Assembly (NCBI GenBank): GCA_963730065.1
Contig: CAVSQL010000020.1
Location: 186,001 to 250,000, forward strand
Origin: UBA9676 sp963730065
GTDB lineage: Bacteria; Actinomycetota; Actinomycetes; Streptosporangiales; Streptosporangiaceae
DNA length: 64,000 bases
Reading direction: 5' to 3'
The position numbers and the translations under genes are program-made. Below the pieces are notes generated by a model. It ran no database searches. It was not told where the DNA came from and saw only the letters and a program-made list of their open reading frames with translations. The stretch's first letter is position 1. Each line of letters starts with the position of its first letter. Shown piece after piece: positions 1 to 8,432 of the stretch.

Positions 1-291
1 GATCGAGGCCGCCGCGACACATCCGGGTGCCCACCGGGCTGGCAAGATCCTCATCGTCCTCCCCCAGTACCAGCGCTGCCGACACAGGCCGCCAATGTGG
101 AAGACCGCGTAGCGCCCCGGGGCTACTACCCCGCATCATCACATGCAGTGTTGCCCGGCCAGCAGCAGCAGACAAGGAGGCCACCCCCTACCGGTAGCTC
201 GTGCCACCATCCCCGCCGCCCCTCAAGGCGTGCCTGCCAAACGCCCTGTCTGGTAGGCACGTCAGCTGGCAGTCCGGAAACATGGCGTAAC
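1..291. other. Non-coding left margin
   Basis: No convincing coding region. The short open frames here are Arg/Pro-rich translations typical of GC-rich non-coding DNA. It is the left flank of the IS630-type insertion that begins at the TA at 292-293. Confidence 0.5.
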
Positions 292-293
292 TA

Positions 294-320
294 GTGGCCC
301 CGCCGGTTAATTCGTCGATG
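294..320 (+). repeat. Left terminal inverted repeat of the IS630 element
   Basis: Pairs with 1916-1942 read on the opposite strand. About 21 of 27 positions match, including GTGG, CCCGCCG and CGTCG. It overlaps the 3' end of the passenger ORF, which stops at 307. Confidence 0.85.
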
Positions 321-660
321 ATGGCCCGCTCTGCCAGGCCGTGGGGTCGTTGAGGTAGAGGCCGCAGGCGCAGTCGAGGGCTTCTTCGGGGCTGCCGGTG
401 AACTGGCCGCTGGGCAGGATGTTGTCTTGGTAGTCGTCGTGGCTCGCCCGGTAGATGGCAAAGCCCCAGCGGCTGGCGGATCCGCCGTAGCGCAGCCGGC
501 ACAGGGGGAGCACTTCACCGTTGGGCAGCTGGCCGCTGACGTAGCCGAACGCTCCGCGGAACCGGACGTCGACTTTGCTGAGCGCGGGCCAGCGTTCGCG
601 GGCGCGGGCGGACAGCCGCTGGCCGAGGCTGGTCTTGGTGGATACGGGTGGCGCGGGCAT
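307..660 (-). CDS. IS630 passenger protein of unknown function (117 aa)
   Basis: A soluble 117-residue protein with no signal peptide or membrane segment. It opens with a Pro/Lys-rich stretch, then an Arg-rich helix (RLSARARERW), and ends with a compact domain containing several aromatic and two Cys residues (ALDCACGLYLNDP). I do not recognise a characterised family; similar short hypothetical proteins are widespread in actinomycetes. It starts 24 bp after the transposase stop on the same strand and ends within the terminal repeat, so it moves with the element and is probably co-transcribed with the transposase. No clear ribosome binding site precedes the ATG, which leaves translational coupling or a different start possible. 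Confidence 0.65.
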   Translation of the reverse strand: MPAPPVSTKTSLGQRLSARARERWPALSKVDVRFRGAFGYVSGQLPNGEVLPLCRLRYGGSASRWGFAIYRASHDDYQDNILPSGQFTGSPEEALDCACGLYLNDPTAWQSGPSSTN

Positions 661-683
661 GAGTTCATCATGCCGCGCCTGGC

Positions 684-1838
684 TTATGCTGCCGGCCCGA
701 GCACGTCGGCGCTGACGCGGGCGTCGATGCGGCGCAGCAGGTCATGCAGGTCGGCGCGGGTGAACCGCCAGTCGAACGGGGCGGCGGTGGTGTTGTAACG
801 GGGCTCGAAGGCCGCCAGCCGCCCGGCGAGATCGGCCAGGCCGGTGAAGTCCGCGGGTTTGATCACTTTGCGCTGGATGACGGAAAAGACCACCTCGATC
901 TGGTTCAGCCAGGACGCGTGCACCGGCAGGTGCACCAGCGTCGCGGCCGGCCATGCCTGGGCCATCCGGCGGATCGAGGCCTGGCCGGCGTGAGAAGAGC
1001 CGTTGTCCACGACCCAGAACACCCGCTTCGCCGATGCGTACGGCTCGGCGCTCATCACCTTGGTCACCAGCTCAGTGAACGGGGCGATGCCGGTGGTGGG
1101 CGCGATGACGCCCATCAGCCTGGCCCGATGCACGTCATAGGCGGCGACGTAGGCGAGCGTGCCATGCCGCTCGTACTCAAACTCCACCCTGCCCGCCCGG
1201 CCCGGCGCGGACGGCAGCCCGGCATGGCAGCGGGAAAGCGCCTGCAGCTGGGACTTCTCATCGGCGCTGATCACATACTCGTCATCTGCGAGCGGGCGGC
1301 CGTCCCAGAGGCGCTGGTACAAGTCCAGCACCCGGCCCGCTTTGGCCGCGAAATCCGGATCCCGCGGGAAGATCCATGACCGGTACTGCCAAGGCTTGAT
1401 CGCGTCCTCGGCCAGCCAGCGGCGCACAGTGGACGCCGACACGCTCTCCACCATGCCTTCCGCAGCGGCCTGGGCGGCCAGCTCCGCCGAGCTCCACCGC
1501 GACAGCGCCACCTCCCGCCGCGCCGGCGGTTCGCAGGCCATCGCCTTCACCTGGGACACCACCGGCGCCGGGAACACCCGCGGCCGGCCCGGCCGCTTAC
1601 GGTCAGCAAGCCCGCCCAGCCCTTCCAGGGCGAACCTCTTGCGCCACTTGCTGACCACGCCGGAATGCACATCCAGCCGCCGCGCGATCACCGCGTTCTG
1701 CTCACCACCAGCCGCCAGCAGCACGATCCTGGCCCGGACCACCACAGCATGCGGCAGCGAATACGAACGAGCACGCCGTTCCAGCACGTCCCGGTCAGCA
1801 CCCGACAACATGATCACGAAAGGGGAACACCGGCTCAT
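684..1838 (-). CDS. IS630-family DDE transposase
   Basis: A 384-aa transposase, normal full length for the family. The N-terminal third is a helix-turn-helix DNA-binding region (AVIARRLDVHSGVVSKWRKRF), followed by a second winged-helix segment. The C-terminal catalytic core shows the DDE signatures: VISADEKS (first Asp), FWVVDNGSSH (second Asp) and WLNQIEVVFSVIQRK (Glu). It cuts and rejoins the element ends at TA targets. A GGAGG ribosome binding site lies 9 bases before the ATG at 1838, supporting this start; an in-frame ATG at 1811 is an alternative. The gene is intact, unlike the two transposases at 19-22 kb, so this insertion is probably the more recent event. Confidence 0.95.
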   Translation of the reverse strand: MSRCSPFVIMLSGADRDVLERRARSYSLPHAVVVRARIVLLAAGGEQNAVIARRLDVHSGVVSKWRKRFALEGLGGLADRKRPGRPRVFPAPVVSQVKAMACEPPARREVALSRWSSAELAAQAAAEGMVESVSASTVRRWLAEDAIKPWQYRSWIFPRDPDFAAKAGRVLDLYQRLWDGRPLADDEYVISADEKSQLQALSRCHAGLPSAPGRAGRVEFEYERHGTLAYVAAYDVHRARLMGVIAPTTGIAPFTELVTKVMSAEPYASAKRVFWVVDNGSSHAGQASIRRMAQAWPAATLVHLPVHASWLNQIEVVFSVIQRKVIKPADFTGLADLAGRLAAFEPRYNTTAAPFDWRFTRADLHDLLRRIDARVSADVLGPAA

Positions 1839-1915
1839 CGGGGCAGCCTCCGGAACCGCACGACAGCATCACGGAGGCTCGGCGCTTCCCCTCGCCGAGA
1901 CTGCCCGAGACCTTA

Positions 1916-1942
1916 CACCGACGTACTTATCGGCGGGACCAC
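1916..1942 (-). repeat. Right terminal inverted repeat of the IS630 element
   Basis: Outer end at 1942, next to the TA duplication at 1943-1944. Read on the minus strand it matches the left repeat at 294-320. It lies upstream of the transposase start and may carry its promoter. Confidence 0.85.
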
Positions 1943-1974
1943 TAGTTCACGTCAGGGGCCGCGAACCAATACAA

Positions 1975-2032
1975 GAGTGAGTACGTCATTGAGTGCATAA
2001 GCATGCGGGCCGACAATGCGCTCAATTCGGCA
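1975..2032 (-). repeat. 58-bp dispersed motif, copy A
   Basis: Plus-strand consensus of all six copies: GARTRA, spacer, AYGY, 8 bases, GCATAAGCATGCG, exactly 13 bases, CTCAATTCGGCA. Copy A has the full GCATAAGCATGCG at 1995-2007 and CTCAATTCGGCA at 2021-2032. It lies 131 bp past the stop codon of lsr2 and just outside the IS630 insertion. Function unknown. Confidence 0.8.
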
Positions 2033-2162
2033 GATCCGGGCGGCCGCTTCTTGCCTACGGCGGGAGCGGAGCTCAGCCGCGTGCCGTTGACCGCCGTCAG
2101 GGCCCGAGGGCCAGCTGAGCGGAATTCGGCCGGGCCAGCCGTGACTCCAGCGCCGGTCAGGG

Positions 2163-2489
2163 TCATCTAGTAGCGGCTTCGTACTGCTCAACGACGCTCG
2201 CGGGGATGCGCCCACGCTCGCTGACCGCGATGCCCTGGCCTTTCGCCCACGCCCGGATATCGCCGCTGCGCCCCCGGCTCGATGCGGTACGCCCGGGCCT
2301 GCGGCGCGCCCCTCGTCCCGCCTTGCGGGCGTGATCGATGAACGGTGCGAGCTTGCGGCGGAACGCCGCGGCGTTCCTCTTGCTCAGATCGATCTCATAA
2401 TCCGAGCCATCGACTCCGAACCGCACCGTCTCATCTGCTGGGCTCCCATCAAGATCATCTTCGAGCTCAACGGTTACCTTCTGCGCCAT
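2163..2489 (-). CDS. lsr2: Lsr2-family nucleoid-associated protein
   Basis: A 108-aa protein matching Lsr2 along its whole length. The N-terminal dimerisation domain begins MAQKVTVELEDDLDGSPADE, with a beta-rich core (VRFGVDGSDYEIDLS). A basic linker (KAGRGARRRPGR) leads to the C-terminal DNA-binding domain SGDIRAWAKGQGIAVSERGRIP, whose RGR loop inserts into the minor groove of AT-rich DNA. In actinobacteria Lsr2 coats and silences foreign AT-rich DNA. An AGGAGG site lies 5-10 bases before the ATG. Actinomycetes often carry several lsr2 paralogues; a decayed one is at 22.8-23.1 kb, and both genes are followed by the same 58-bp motif. This copy may therefore be an accessory paralogue rather than the housekeeping gene. 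Confidence 0.93.
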   Translation of the reverse strand: MAQKVTVELEDDLDGSPADETVRFGVDGSDYEIDLSKRNAAAFRRKLAPFIDHARKAGRGARRRPGRTASSRGRSGDIRAWAKGQGIAVSERGRIPASVVEQYEAATR

Positions 2490-2616
2490 CCCCGCCTCCT
2501 GGCTGCGCTGGGGCTACCCGCACCGTACAAGATCAACTGTAGCGGCCGCGGGTACCCGCGGTGCCGCCATCCAATGCAACCGATGCGCCCAGCCGGGAGC
2601 GATCAGCTCAGCAGCG

Positions 2617-2922
2617 CGCCAGGTGTGCCCATTACCCACGAACATCGCCTTGTCGTACCTGACGCTTTGGGCACAACGATCAAGCTCACAAGCTCAGCTT
2701 CCTCGAAGGGGCCCGCCCGCTTGGCGCCAGCGGACTACAGCCAGCGGGGCAGCTGCTGTCACCTATATATGGGGCCGGCCGTCGTGGCCTGCCCCGAGAT
2801 CCGCAGACCCCCCGGGCTTCTGGTCTAGCGCGGACCGGCACCCCTGTCGTTACAGCCAGCCAAGGGCCGGACGGCCGGCTACCGAATGTGAGCGCGGCCG
2901 GGATCTCTCAGCGTTCGCAGGC
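2617..2922 (+). repeat. ~300-bp direct repeat R1
   Basis: About 305 bp that recur at 37840-38130 in the same orientation with roughly 85-90% identity by eye. Shared blocks include GTCGTACCTGAC, TTTGGGCACAACGATCA, GGACTACAGCCAGCGG, GCTGTCACCTATAT and ACCGAATGTGAGCGCGGCCG. No intact ORF, no terminal inverted repeat and no transposase are evident. It fills most of the gap after lsr2; the following 2923-3318 shows nothing recognisable. Confidence 0.8.
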
Positions 2923-3318
2923 CTGCCGAGTATGCGCTTCAGGTCGATCGCTGGTTTCTTATGGGTTGGCCGTGCAGAAGGGTCAGTTCTGGCGTTCTTA
3001 AGCCCGCGCGGACGATTGCCTTTGGGGAGCGGCAGCGGGTTTGTGGCGGCCAGCGGCTGTCCGCGAGCCGCGCGTCTTGGTGCCGGTGGCAGGACAGCGG
3101 CAAGCCAGTGGCTGCGGTGGCCTGTCAGCGGGAGCTGGGGTGCCTGGGTGAGGGTTGTACCCGGGACTCTCTGGCCGGGACCGGGGCTGTGGGGCCAGTG
3201 ATAGGGCCTCTGGTCCAGGCTCTGGCTCACGGGCTAGGCTGCACGCATGAGCCCGGCCGCATGTGCTGGTTCTCCGCCGGGCCCGCGTTCCGTGTCGCGG
3301 GGCGCCGCCCAATTGTGG
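2923..3318. other. Intergenic, nothing recognised
   Basis: GC-rich sequence between repeat R1 and an HD-domain remnant. No coding frame here has recognisable domain content. Confidence 0.4.
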
Positions 3319-3560
3319 TGTGCCCTTTCCTGTGGCCCCGGTCTGGCGGTGGCCGAGCGGATGGAGCACCAGATCAGCACCGCTTTGGTGGGCGTCCAGG
3401 CTGGGCGGGTCTTGGGGCTGGAGGCAGCGGACTTGGCGGCGGGCTTCTACTGGGCCCTGCTGAAGGCCGTCGGCTGCGGCGCCTGCGGCGCGGTGCTGAC
3501 ACCGCTCATCGTCGGCCAGGAACTGGTCCCTCGGCTCGGTGGCCTGTGCGGCGTGACCCG
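3319..3560 (+). pseudogene. Remnant of an HD-domain signalling protein
   Basis: One frame reads AVAERMEHQISTALVGVQAG and then GLEAADLAAGFYWALLKAVGC. This resembles the N-terminal part of the HD-type phosphohydrolase domain found in actinobacterial HD/LuxR-type response proteins, where an H-containing helix is followed by a Y/F-x-ALLxxVGC helix. The expected upstream start and the rest of the HD core (the His-Asp pair and later histidines) are missing, so this is a fragment. The frame can be extended from about 3247 to 3798 but the extensions look random. Assignment rests on a short stretch and is tentative. Confidence 0.35.
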
Positions 3561-3930
3561 CCGCGCGTGCCGGCCCTGGCACCTAGCGCTGGCCTCTAGG
3601 AGCGGTTTCGCCCAGCCCTTACTCAGAGTCGGTGTCGGCAGGCGCGTCGCCGGGTCCGGTCCCGGCCGGCGAGCGAGCCGCGTCGTAACCCTGCCGGCGC
3701 AGCCTGGGACACCGTCACAGCCGGTGGCACCGTCCTGGTCAGGGGCAGTTAGCCACCACTGGCCGCGAAGGACAGATGGCCGCATGTCGCGCCCGTAAGA
3801 CCGGCGTTTCTGGGCGCGCACGCGGATGGGAGGAGTGATAGCGGTGGAGGTCACCAACCCGAAGGCCGGAGGTAGGCGGCCAGCCGCGGAGGCCTGCCCC
3901 CGGGGGACCGTGGGCTGCGGCCGCCCGGCC
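3561..3930. other. Intergenic upstream of the rhodanese/sulfite-oxidase gene
   Basis: No recognisable gene. It must contain the promoter of the gene starting at 3959; I could not assign a convincing -35/-10 pair. Confidence 0.35.
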
Positions 3931-3958
3931 GGTGCTGCGGCAGGAACCAGGTGACGCC

Positions 3959-5965
3959 GTGTCTGGGCGCAATCTTGCCCTGCTTCCGATCGCCGAGGTC
4001 CTGTCGCGCCGGGATGCCGGAGCGGTGCTGCTAGACGTCCGCGGGCCCGCCGAGTTCACGGCCGGCCATCTGCGCGGGGCGGTCAGCATCGGTCTGCGGG
4101 GACGTTTCGAGGAATGCGCTGGCGCGGTATTGGCGCCCGACCGAGATGTCGTGCTGGTCGGCGATCGGCAGATCGCGGCCGAAGCAGCGGCCCGGCTGGG
4201 CAATGCCGGGTATGACAGGGTGGTTGGCCAGCTTGACGACCTTGCCTCGGTGCTTACCGCCCGGCCGGAGCTGGCCGAGGCGAGCTCCCGGCTGAGCATC
4301 GAGCAGCTCGCCGAGCTGCAGCGGCTGGAACCGGCCCTGCAGCTTGTCGATGTCCGCACTCCCGCCGAGACCGCCCGCGGCACTCTCCCTGGGGCACGGG
4401 AAATCCCGCTGGCCAGCCTCATTAAGCTGCCGGACGCGCTCGCCCCTTCCGCCCCGGTCCTGGTGTACTCCGCTGGTGGCTACCGCTCCTTGGTTGCGGC
4501 GAGCGTGCTGCATGCGGCAGGGTTCGGGGAGGTGGCTGACCTGCTCGGCGGTTACCGCGCCTGGGAAGGTGCCGGGCTGCGGGTGGTGCGGCAGGCAGCG
4601 CCCCACGCGGCCGCGCCCGAGGTGGGTGCGCGCGCGGCCGCGGCGCTGGTCGGTGCGGGCGCGCTGCTGCTGGATGTGCGCGAGCCCGGCGAATGGCAGG
4701 CTGGCCACGTGGCGCAGGCCTTGCTGCTGCCCATGGGCCAGGTGGCCCGCCACCGCAGCGACCTGCCCCCGGATCGCCAGATCGTCGTCGTCTGCCGTTC
4801 CGGCGGCCGCTCCGCCGCGGTCGCCGAGGCGCTGCGCACGTGGGGGTTCGACGCGGTCAACCTGTCCGGGGGAATGACCGCGTGGGCGGTGGCTGGCCTG
4901 CCCGTGGTCACCACCGGGCCGGGCAGCGCCGGCCTGGTAGTGCACCGCACCCGCCCGCTCAACTGCGAGACCTCGATCCCGGCGCTGATCGGCGGCGTGG
5001 TCATGCCCAATGCCCGGTTCTACGTGCGGAACCACTTCGAGACCCCCCGGCTGGACCCGGTGTCCTGGCGGCTCGAGGTGAGAGGACTCGTTGAGCGGCC
5101 GCTGCGGCTCAGCCTGCGTGATCTTCACAGCATGCGCTCGGAGACCCTGGTGGCAACCCTGGAGTGCGCCGGGAACGGCCGATTCGCGTTCGACCCGCCC
5201 GCCGACGGGGAACAGTGGCAGCTCGGCGCGGTCAGCACCGCGGAATGGACCGGGGTGCCGCTGGCTGAGATCCTCGACCGCGCTGGCCTTACGCCAGAGG
5301 CAGTTGAGATCGTGTTCCGCGGCGCGGACCAGGGCAACGCCGGGGACGCGGCCGATCCCATCCGTTTCGAGCGGGGCTTGCCGGTCACCGACGCCGGTCA
5401 CCCCGGGTCACTGCTGGCGTATGCGATGAACGGTGAGCCACTGCCGTTCGAGCACGGCTATCCCCTGCGGCTCATCGTGCCCGGATGGTACGCCGTTGCC
5501 TCGGTCAAATGGCTGACCGAGATCGAGGCCATCGGCGCGCCGTTCACCGGATTCTTCCAGACCAAGCGCTACGTCTACGAAACCGAGCGCAACGGTACCG
5601 TGACGCGCGAACCGGTCCGCCTGCAGCAAGTCCGGTCGGTCATCACTCAGCCGTCCGCCGGTCAGCAGATCACCGCCGGCGACCTGGTCGTCCGGGGGGT
5701 GGCGTGGTCGGGCGCGGCGCCCATCGACAAGGTAGAGGTCAGCATCGGCAGCGGCCCGTGGCAAAACGCCCGGCTAATCGGCCAGCGCCACCGTCACAGC
5801 TGGCAGTGGTGGGAACTGCTCACACGGATCGATAGCCCGGGCGAAACGACGCTACGGGCCCGGGCAACTGATCTTGCCGGGCGCACGCAACCCGACCGGC
5901 CGCACTGGAACCGCCTCGGCTACGGCGGCAACGCCGTGCACAACATTCCCCTGCTCATCCGATGA
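3959..5965 (+). CDS. Triple-rhodanese / sulfite-oxidase-type molybdoenzyme fusion
   Basis: A 668-aa protein with three rhodanese-like domains followed by a complete sulfite-oxidase core. Domain 1 (about residues 5-105) has LLDVRGPAEFTAGHLRGA but VLVGDRQ where the catalytic Cys loop should be. Domain 2 (about 115-210) has LVDVRTPAE but Ser in place of Cys (VYSAGGYRS). Domain 3 (about 225-320) has the active loop VVCRSGGRS, Cys near residue 279. The molybdopterin domain carries the expected Mo-ligand Cys in TLECAGNGR (near residue 403) and the substrate-side motif GYPLRLIVPGWYA. A C-terminal Mo-co dimerisation domain follows. No signal peptide is seen, so it is probably cytoplasmic. A plausible role is persulfide/sulfane transfer by domain 3 coupled to sulfite oxidation; the coupling is inferred. 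The GTG at 3959 has AGGTGA just upstream; a GTG at 3932 lies in frame. Confidence 0.88.
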   Translation: MSGRNLALLPIAEVLSRRDAGAVLLDVRGPAEFTAGHLRGAVSIGLRGRFEECAGAVLAPDRDVVLVGDRQIAAEAAARLGNAGYDRVVGQLDDLASVLTARPELAEASSRLSIEQLAELQRLEPALQLVDVRTPAETARGTLPGAREIPLASLIKLPDALAPSAPVLVYSAGGYRSLVAASVLHAAGFGEVADLLGGYRAWEGAGLRVVRQAAPHAAAPEVGARAAAALVGAGALLLDVREPGEWQAGHVAQALLLPMGQVARHRSDLPPDRQIVVVCRSGGRSAAVAEALRTWGFDAVNLSGGMTAWAVAGLPVVTTGPGSAGLVVHRTRPLNCETSIPALIGGVVMPNARFYVRNHFETPRLDPVSWRLEVRGLVERPLRLSLRDLHSMRSETLVATLECAGNGRFAFDPPADGEQWQLGAVSTAEWTGVPLAEILDRAGLTPEAVEIVFRGADQGNAGDAADPIRFERGLPVTDAGHPGSLLAYAMNGEPLPFEHGYPLRLIVPGWYAVASVKWLTEIEAIGAPFTGFFQTKRYVYETERNGTVTREPVRLQQVRSVITQPSAGQQITAGDLVVRGVAWSGAAPIDKVEVSIGSGPWQNARLIGQRHRHSWQWWELLTRIDSPGETTLRARATDLAGRTQPDRPHWNRLGYGGNAVHNIPLLIR

Positions 5966-6613
5966 CAACAGTGCTACCTCAGCCAGCGACCGGCGGAATG
6001 ATCTCATTAGTCAACGCTGAGGTTCGTGACCGGGCCTAGCGGCACATACCCACATAATCTGCATGCCCGGTCGATGAGTGCCGAGGCGAGCCGCGGCCGC
6101 ACCGATCGGCGGCTCGGCGCGCGTTCTCTCTGACCTACTCCATTACTGAGCGTGATGCCGCTGATCGGCGTAGCCCGATGCCGGCCGTCAACTCGGTGTG
6201 GCGGGACTGTCCGGGAGGTCGCCGTCGGGCGAGATGCCCGTCGATGCTGCGAACCAACGGCCCGGCCACCGCTGGCGAGATTCCGCCTGAGCTGGCGCGC
6301 CCTATGCGGCAAATTAGGATGGCCGGCCGAAGCGCCGATCCATGAATATCCGGTCGGCCTACAGCCCGCAGGTCTGGGTAACCCGTGACTGCCACACGGC
6401 GCAAAGGGCTCTTGATAACCGCTCACCCAGCCGCCGTTCGGTGCGGTCGGCGACTGCTCGGTGATGATCGGCTTGGGCGAGCATATGAGGGCGGTTATGG
6501 CGCATCGGGCCCGACATTTGTGAGTCGTGGGGAGGTCATTGGCGGGCGCGTCTGCCTTCCAAGGTGCATCGGCATTGTGAGTGGGAGGGAACAGAGGTAG
6601 GAGGCAGTGTGGC
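5966..6613. other. Intergenic, nothing recognised
   Basis: About 650 bp between two converging genes. No open frame here has recognisable domain content and I see no clear terminator hairpin or repeat. Confidence 0.4.
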
Positions 6614-8432
6614 CTATTCGGTTTGCAGAATCCGTGCTGGGGGTCGCCGCGCACTGAGCCGGGATGGGATGGCGGTAAGAACGGTGACCGCAAGCAGGGT
6701 TGCCAGGAAGACCCCAGCGAGCTGCCATGCGGGGGGCACGGCGAGGGGAGTACCTGAAGTGAGGAGATGGTAGACCGCTATGCCTAGTGGTATCCCGATG
6801 ATGGCCCCAGGCAGGGCAGGGAGCAGCGCTGCCATCGAGAGACCGGCGGTCGCTTGTCCTGCCGTTGCTCCGAGTGCTCGTTCCAAGGCGGAGGAGAACC
6901 TGCCGTCGGCGGCGGTCGCCCAGGCGATGAAGGTGGTGTTCACAACGGCAAGGATGACCAGCATCACGGTGATGATGGCCGTCAGCTCGTTGAAGCGGTC
7001 CACTTTCAGGTTGCTGATGGTGAGGTTGGCGATTGGGATATGGGCATGGCTGGCGAGGATGGCAACAAGGCCGGTGACAGTGACGGCGATGCTTATGGCG
7101 TTGAGCAGAGCACGTCGCGGTCGACGCGAGAGCTGACGCAAGGCCAGGAGAAGCGGCACGGGCAGGCGCGCCGAAACGGCGATGACCAGTGGTCTGCGGG
7201 AAGGGACGCGTGGTGCGTCGGCGAGGGCGGAGACGGTACTGGTCCGTGCGGCCCGGATGGCGGGAACAAGTGATGAGATAGCGGCGACCGCCAGGGCGAT
7301 CACCGCGATGATGACGACGGCCGGCACGCTGATCGACGGCGCACCGGGCGCACCGACCAGGCCAGCCCCTGTGCCAGTGAGCAGGGGTGCGATCAGCCAT
7401 CCTGCAACCAGACCGGCCGCGGCGGCACCCACGGCCAGCGTGAGCTGCTCCACCAGGAGCACAACCGCGACCGTCATCGGGGTGGCGCCGACGGCTTTGA
7501 GCAGCCCTACTCTCTTCGACTGCTCGGTCATCCGCAGGCCGGCGAGGACGCCGAGACCGGCGAGGGCGAGAAGACCGAGCAGCCATCCCCCGACTCCCAG
7601 GGCCACCTGCTCGATCCCGATCAGGGCGTTGATCGCGCTCTGGATGCTCTGCCAGGTAAAGGTGCCCCAGGTAAAGGTGCCCGGGTGCTGAGCCACGAAG
7701 GCCGGAGCCTGGGCGGGGTTCGCCAGCTTCAGGTTGAGGAGGTAGCCGAGAGGAGCGCCCGACCTGGCGAGGCCTGCTACGGCGGAGCGGGTGAGCCACA
7801 CGAGTCCCATGTTCGGGACTCCGGAGCTTCCTATTCGGACCGGGAACGGGCAGGCGATGTGGCACAGGCTGCTGGGGTAGGGCGGGATGGCAGCTGTCAC
7901 AGCGATCCCGGCCACCCGGAACGGCCGCCCGCCGAGACGGACGTTGTCGCCGACGTGAACGCCAAGGGCATCGGCAAAGCCGCGCTCGATCACCACCGCG
8001 CCGGGGCGGATCCAGCCCCCTTGGGTCACCTTCGGCTGGTCCACCGAGGCCGGAGCCTGGTCTCGCCCTTCGGCCACCACGTCCACCGTGTGCCCTCCGG
8101 AACCGGATGACGCTAAGGGACGTTGGATACGGCCCGCTGTGAGCGGTCACACCGGGTGCCGTGGTCAGTGAGGCGACGGCCGCCGCCAGTTGCGCGGAGC
8201 TCACCGGCTGAGCTGGCCTGGGGCCGCCACCCTCGACAGCGACGACATCCGGGCCGGCGGTGGCCAGCCGGGTCTGCTGGTACGGCTGGTTGGTCACCCC
8301 GCTCAGGGCGAACGCCACCGTCAGCGTGGTCGCAGCCGCCGCGATGACCAGCAACACCATCAGGGCCTCAACCGGGCGCCGTCGGAGGTCCCGGGCAGCG
8401 AGCCGCGCGACGAGTACGACCTGGCCTGTCAT
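6614..8432 (-). pseudogene. FtsX/MacB-type ABC transporter permease, frameshifted
   Basis: The N-terminal part (8432 to about 8120) reads MTGQVVLVARLAARDLRRRP with a first membrane segment (ALMVLLVIAAAATTLTVAFAL). Near 8105-8122 one base appears to be missing. The rest continues in another frame as SGSGGHTVDVVAEG and runs to 6614 with the large extracytoplasmic loop, an FtsX core (MTEQSKRVGLLKAVGATP) and a second FtsX block (LERALGATAGQ). Together this is a duplicated-FtsX permease of about 605 residues. It overlaps the ATPase gene by four bases (ATGA), the usual operon arrangement. The frameshift would give a truncated product unless it is a sequencing error; everything downstream remains well preserved, so the break is recent or artefactual. 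Confidence 0.8.

Larger units (their letters stand above)
294..1942 (-). mobile_element. Complete IS630-family insertion sequence with passenger gene
   Basis: A 1649-bp element bounded by imperfect terminal inverted repeats that start GTGGYCCCGCCG on both ends. It is flanked by TA on each side (292-293 and 1943-1944), the target duplication expected of IS630/Tc1-type elements. It holds an intact DDE transposase (684-1838) and, downstream on the same strand, a 117-aa ORF (307-660) whose stop codon lies inside the left terminal repeat. Most IS630 elements are about 1.1-1.2 kb with the transposase alone, so the extra gene is unusual. The ends and TA duplication are seen directly; mobility is inferred. 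Confidence 0.88.

Noticed and set aside
1975..2032. 58-bp motif as a tRNA, terminator or integron attC site
   Set aside because: No cloverleaf or T-loop sequence, no long hairpin, and no GTTRRRY core. Its conserved spacing suggests a protein-bound site, but the type is unknown.
4031..5401. Long minus-strand open frame across the rhodanese/sulfite-oxidase gene
   Set aside because: Antisense shadow of a clearly coding gene; no recognisable domain.
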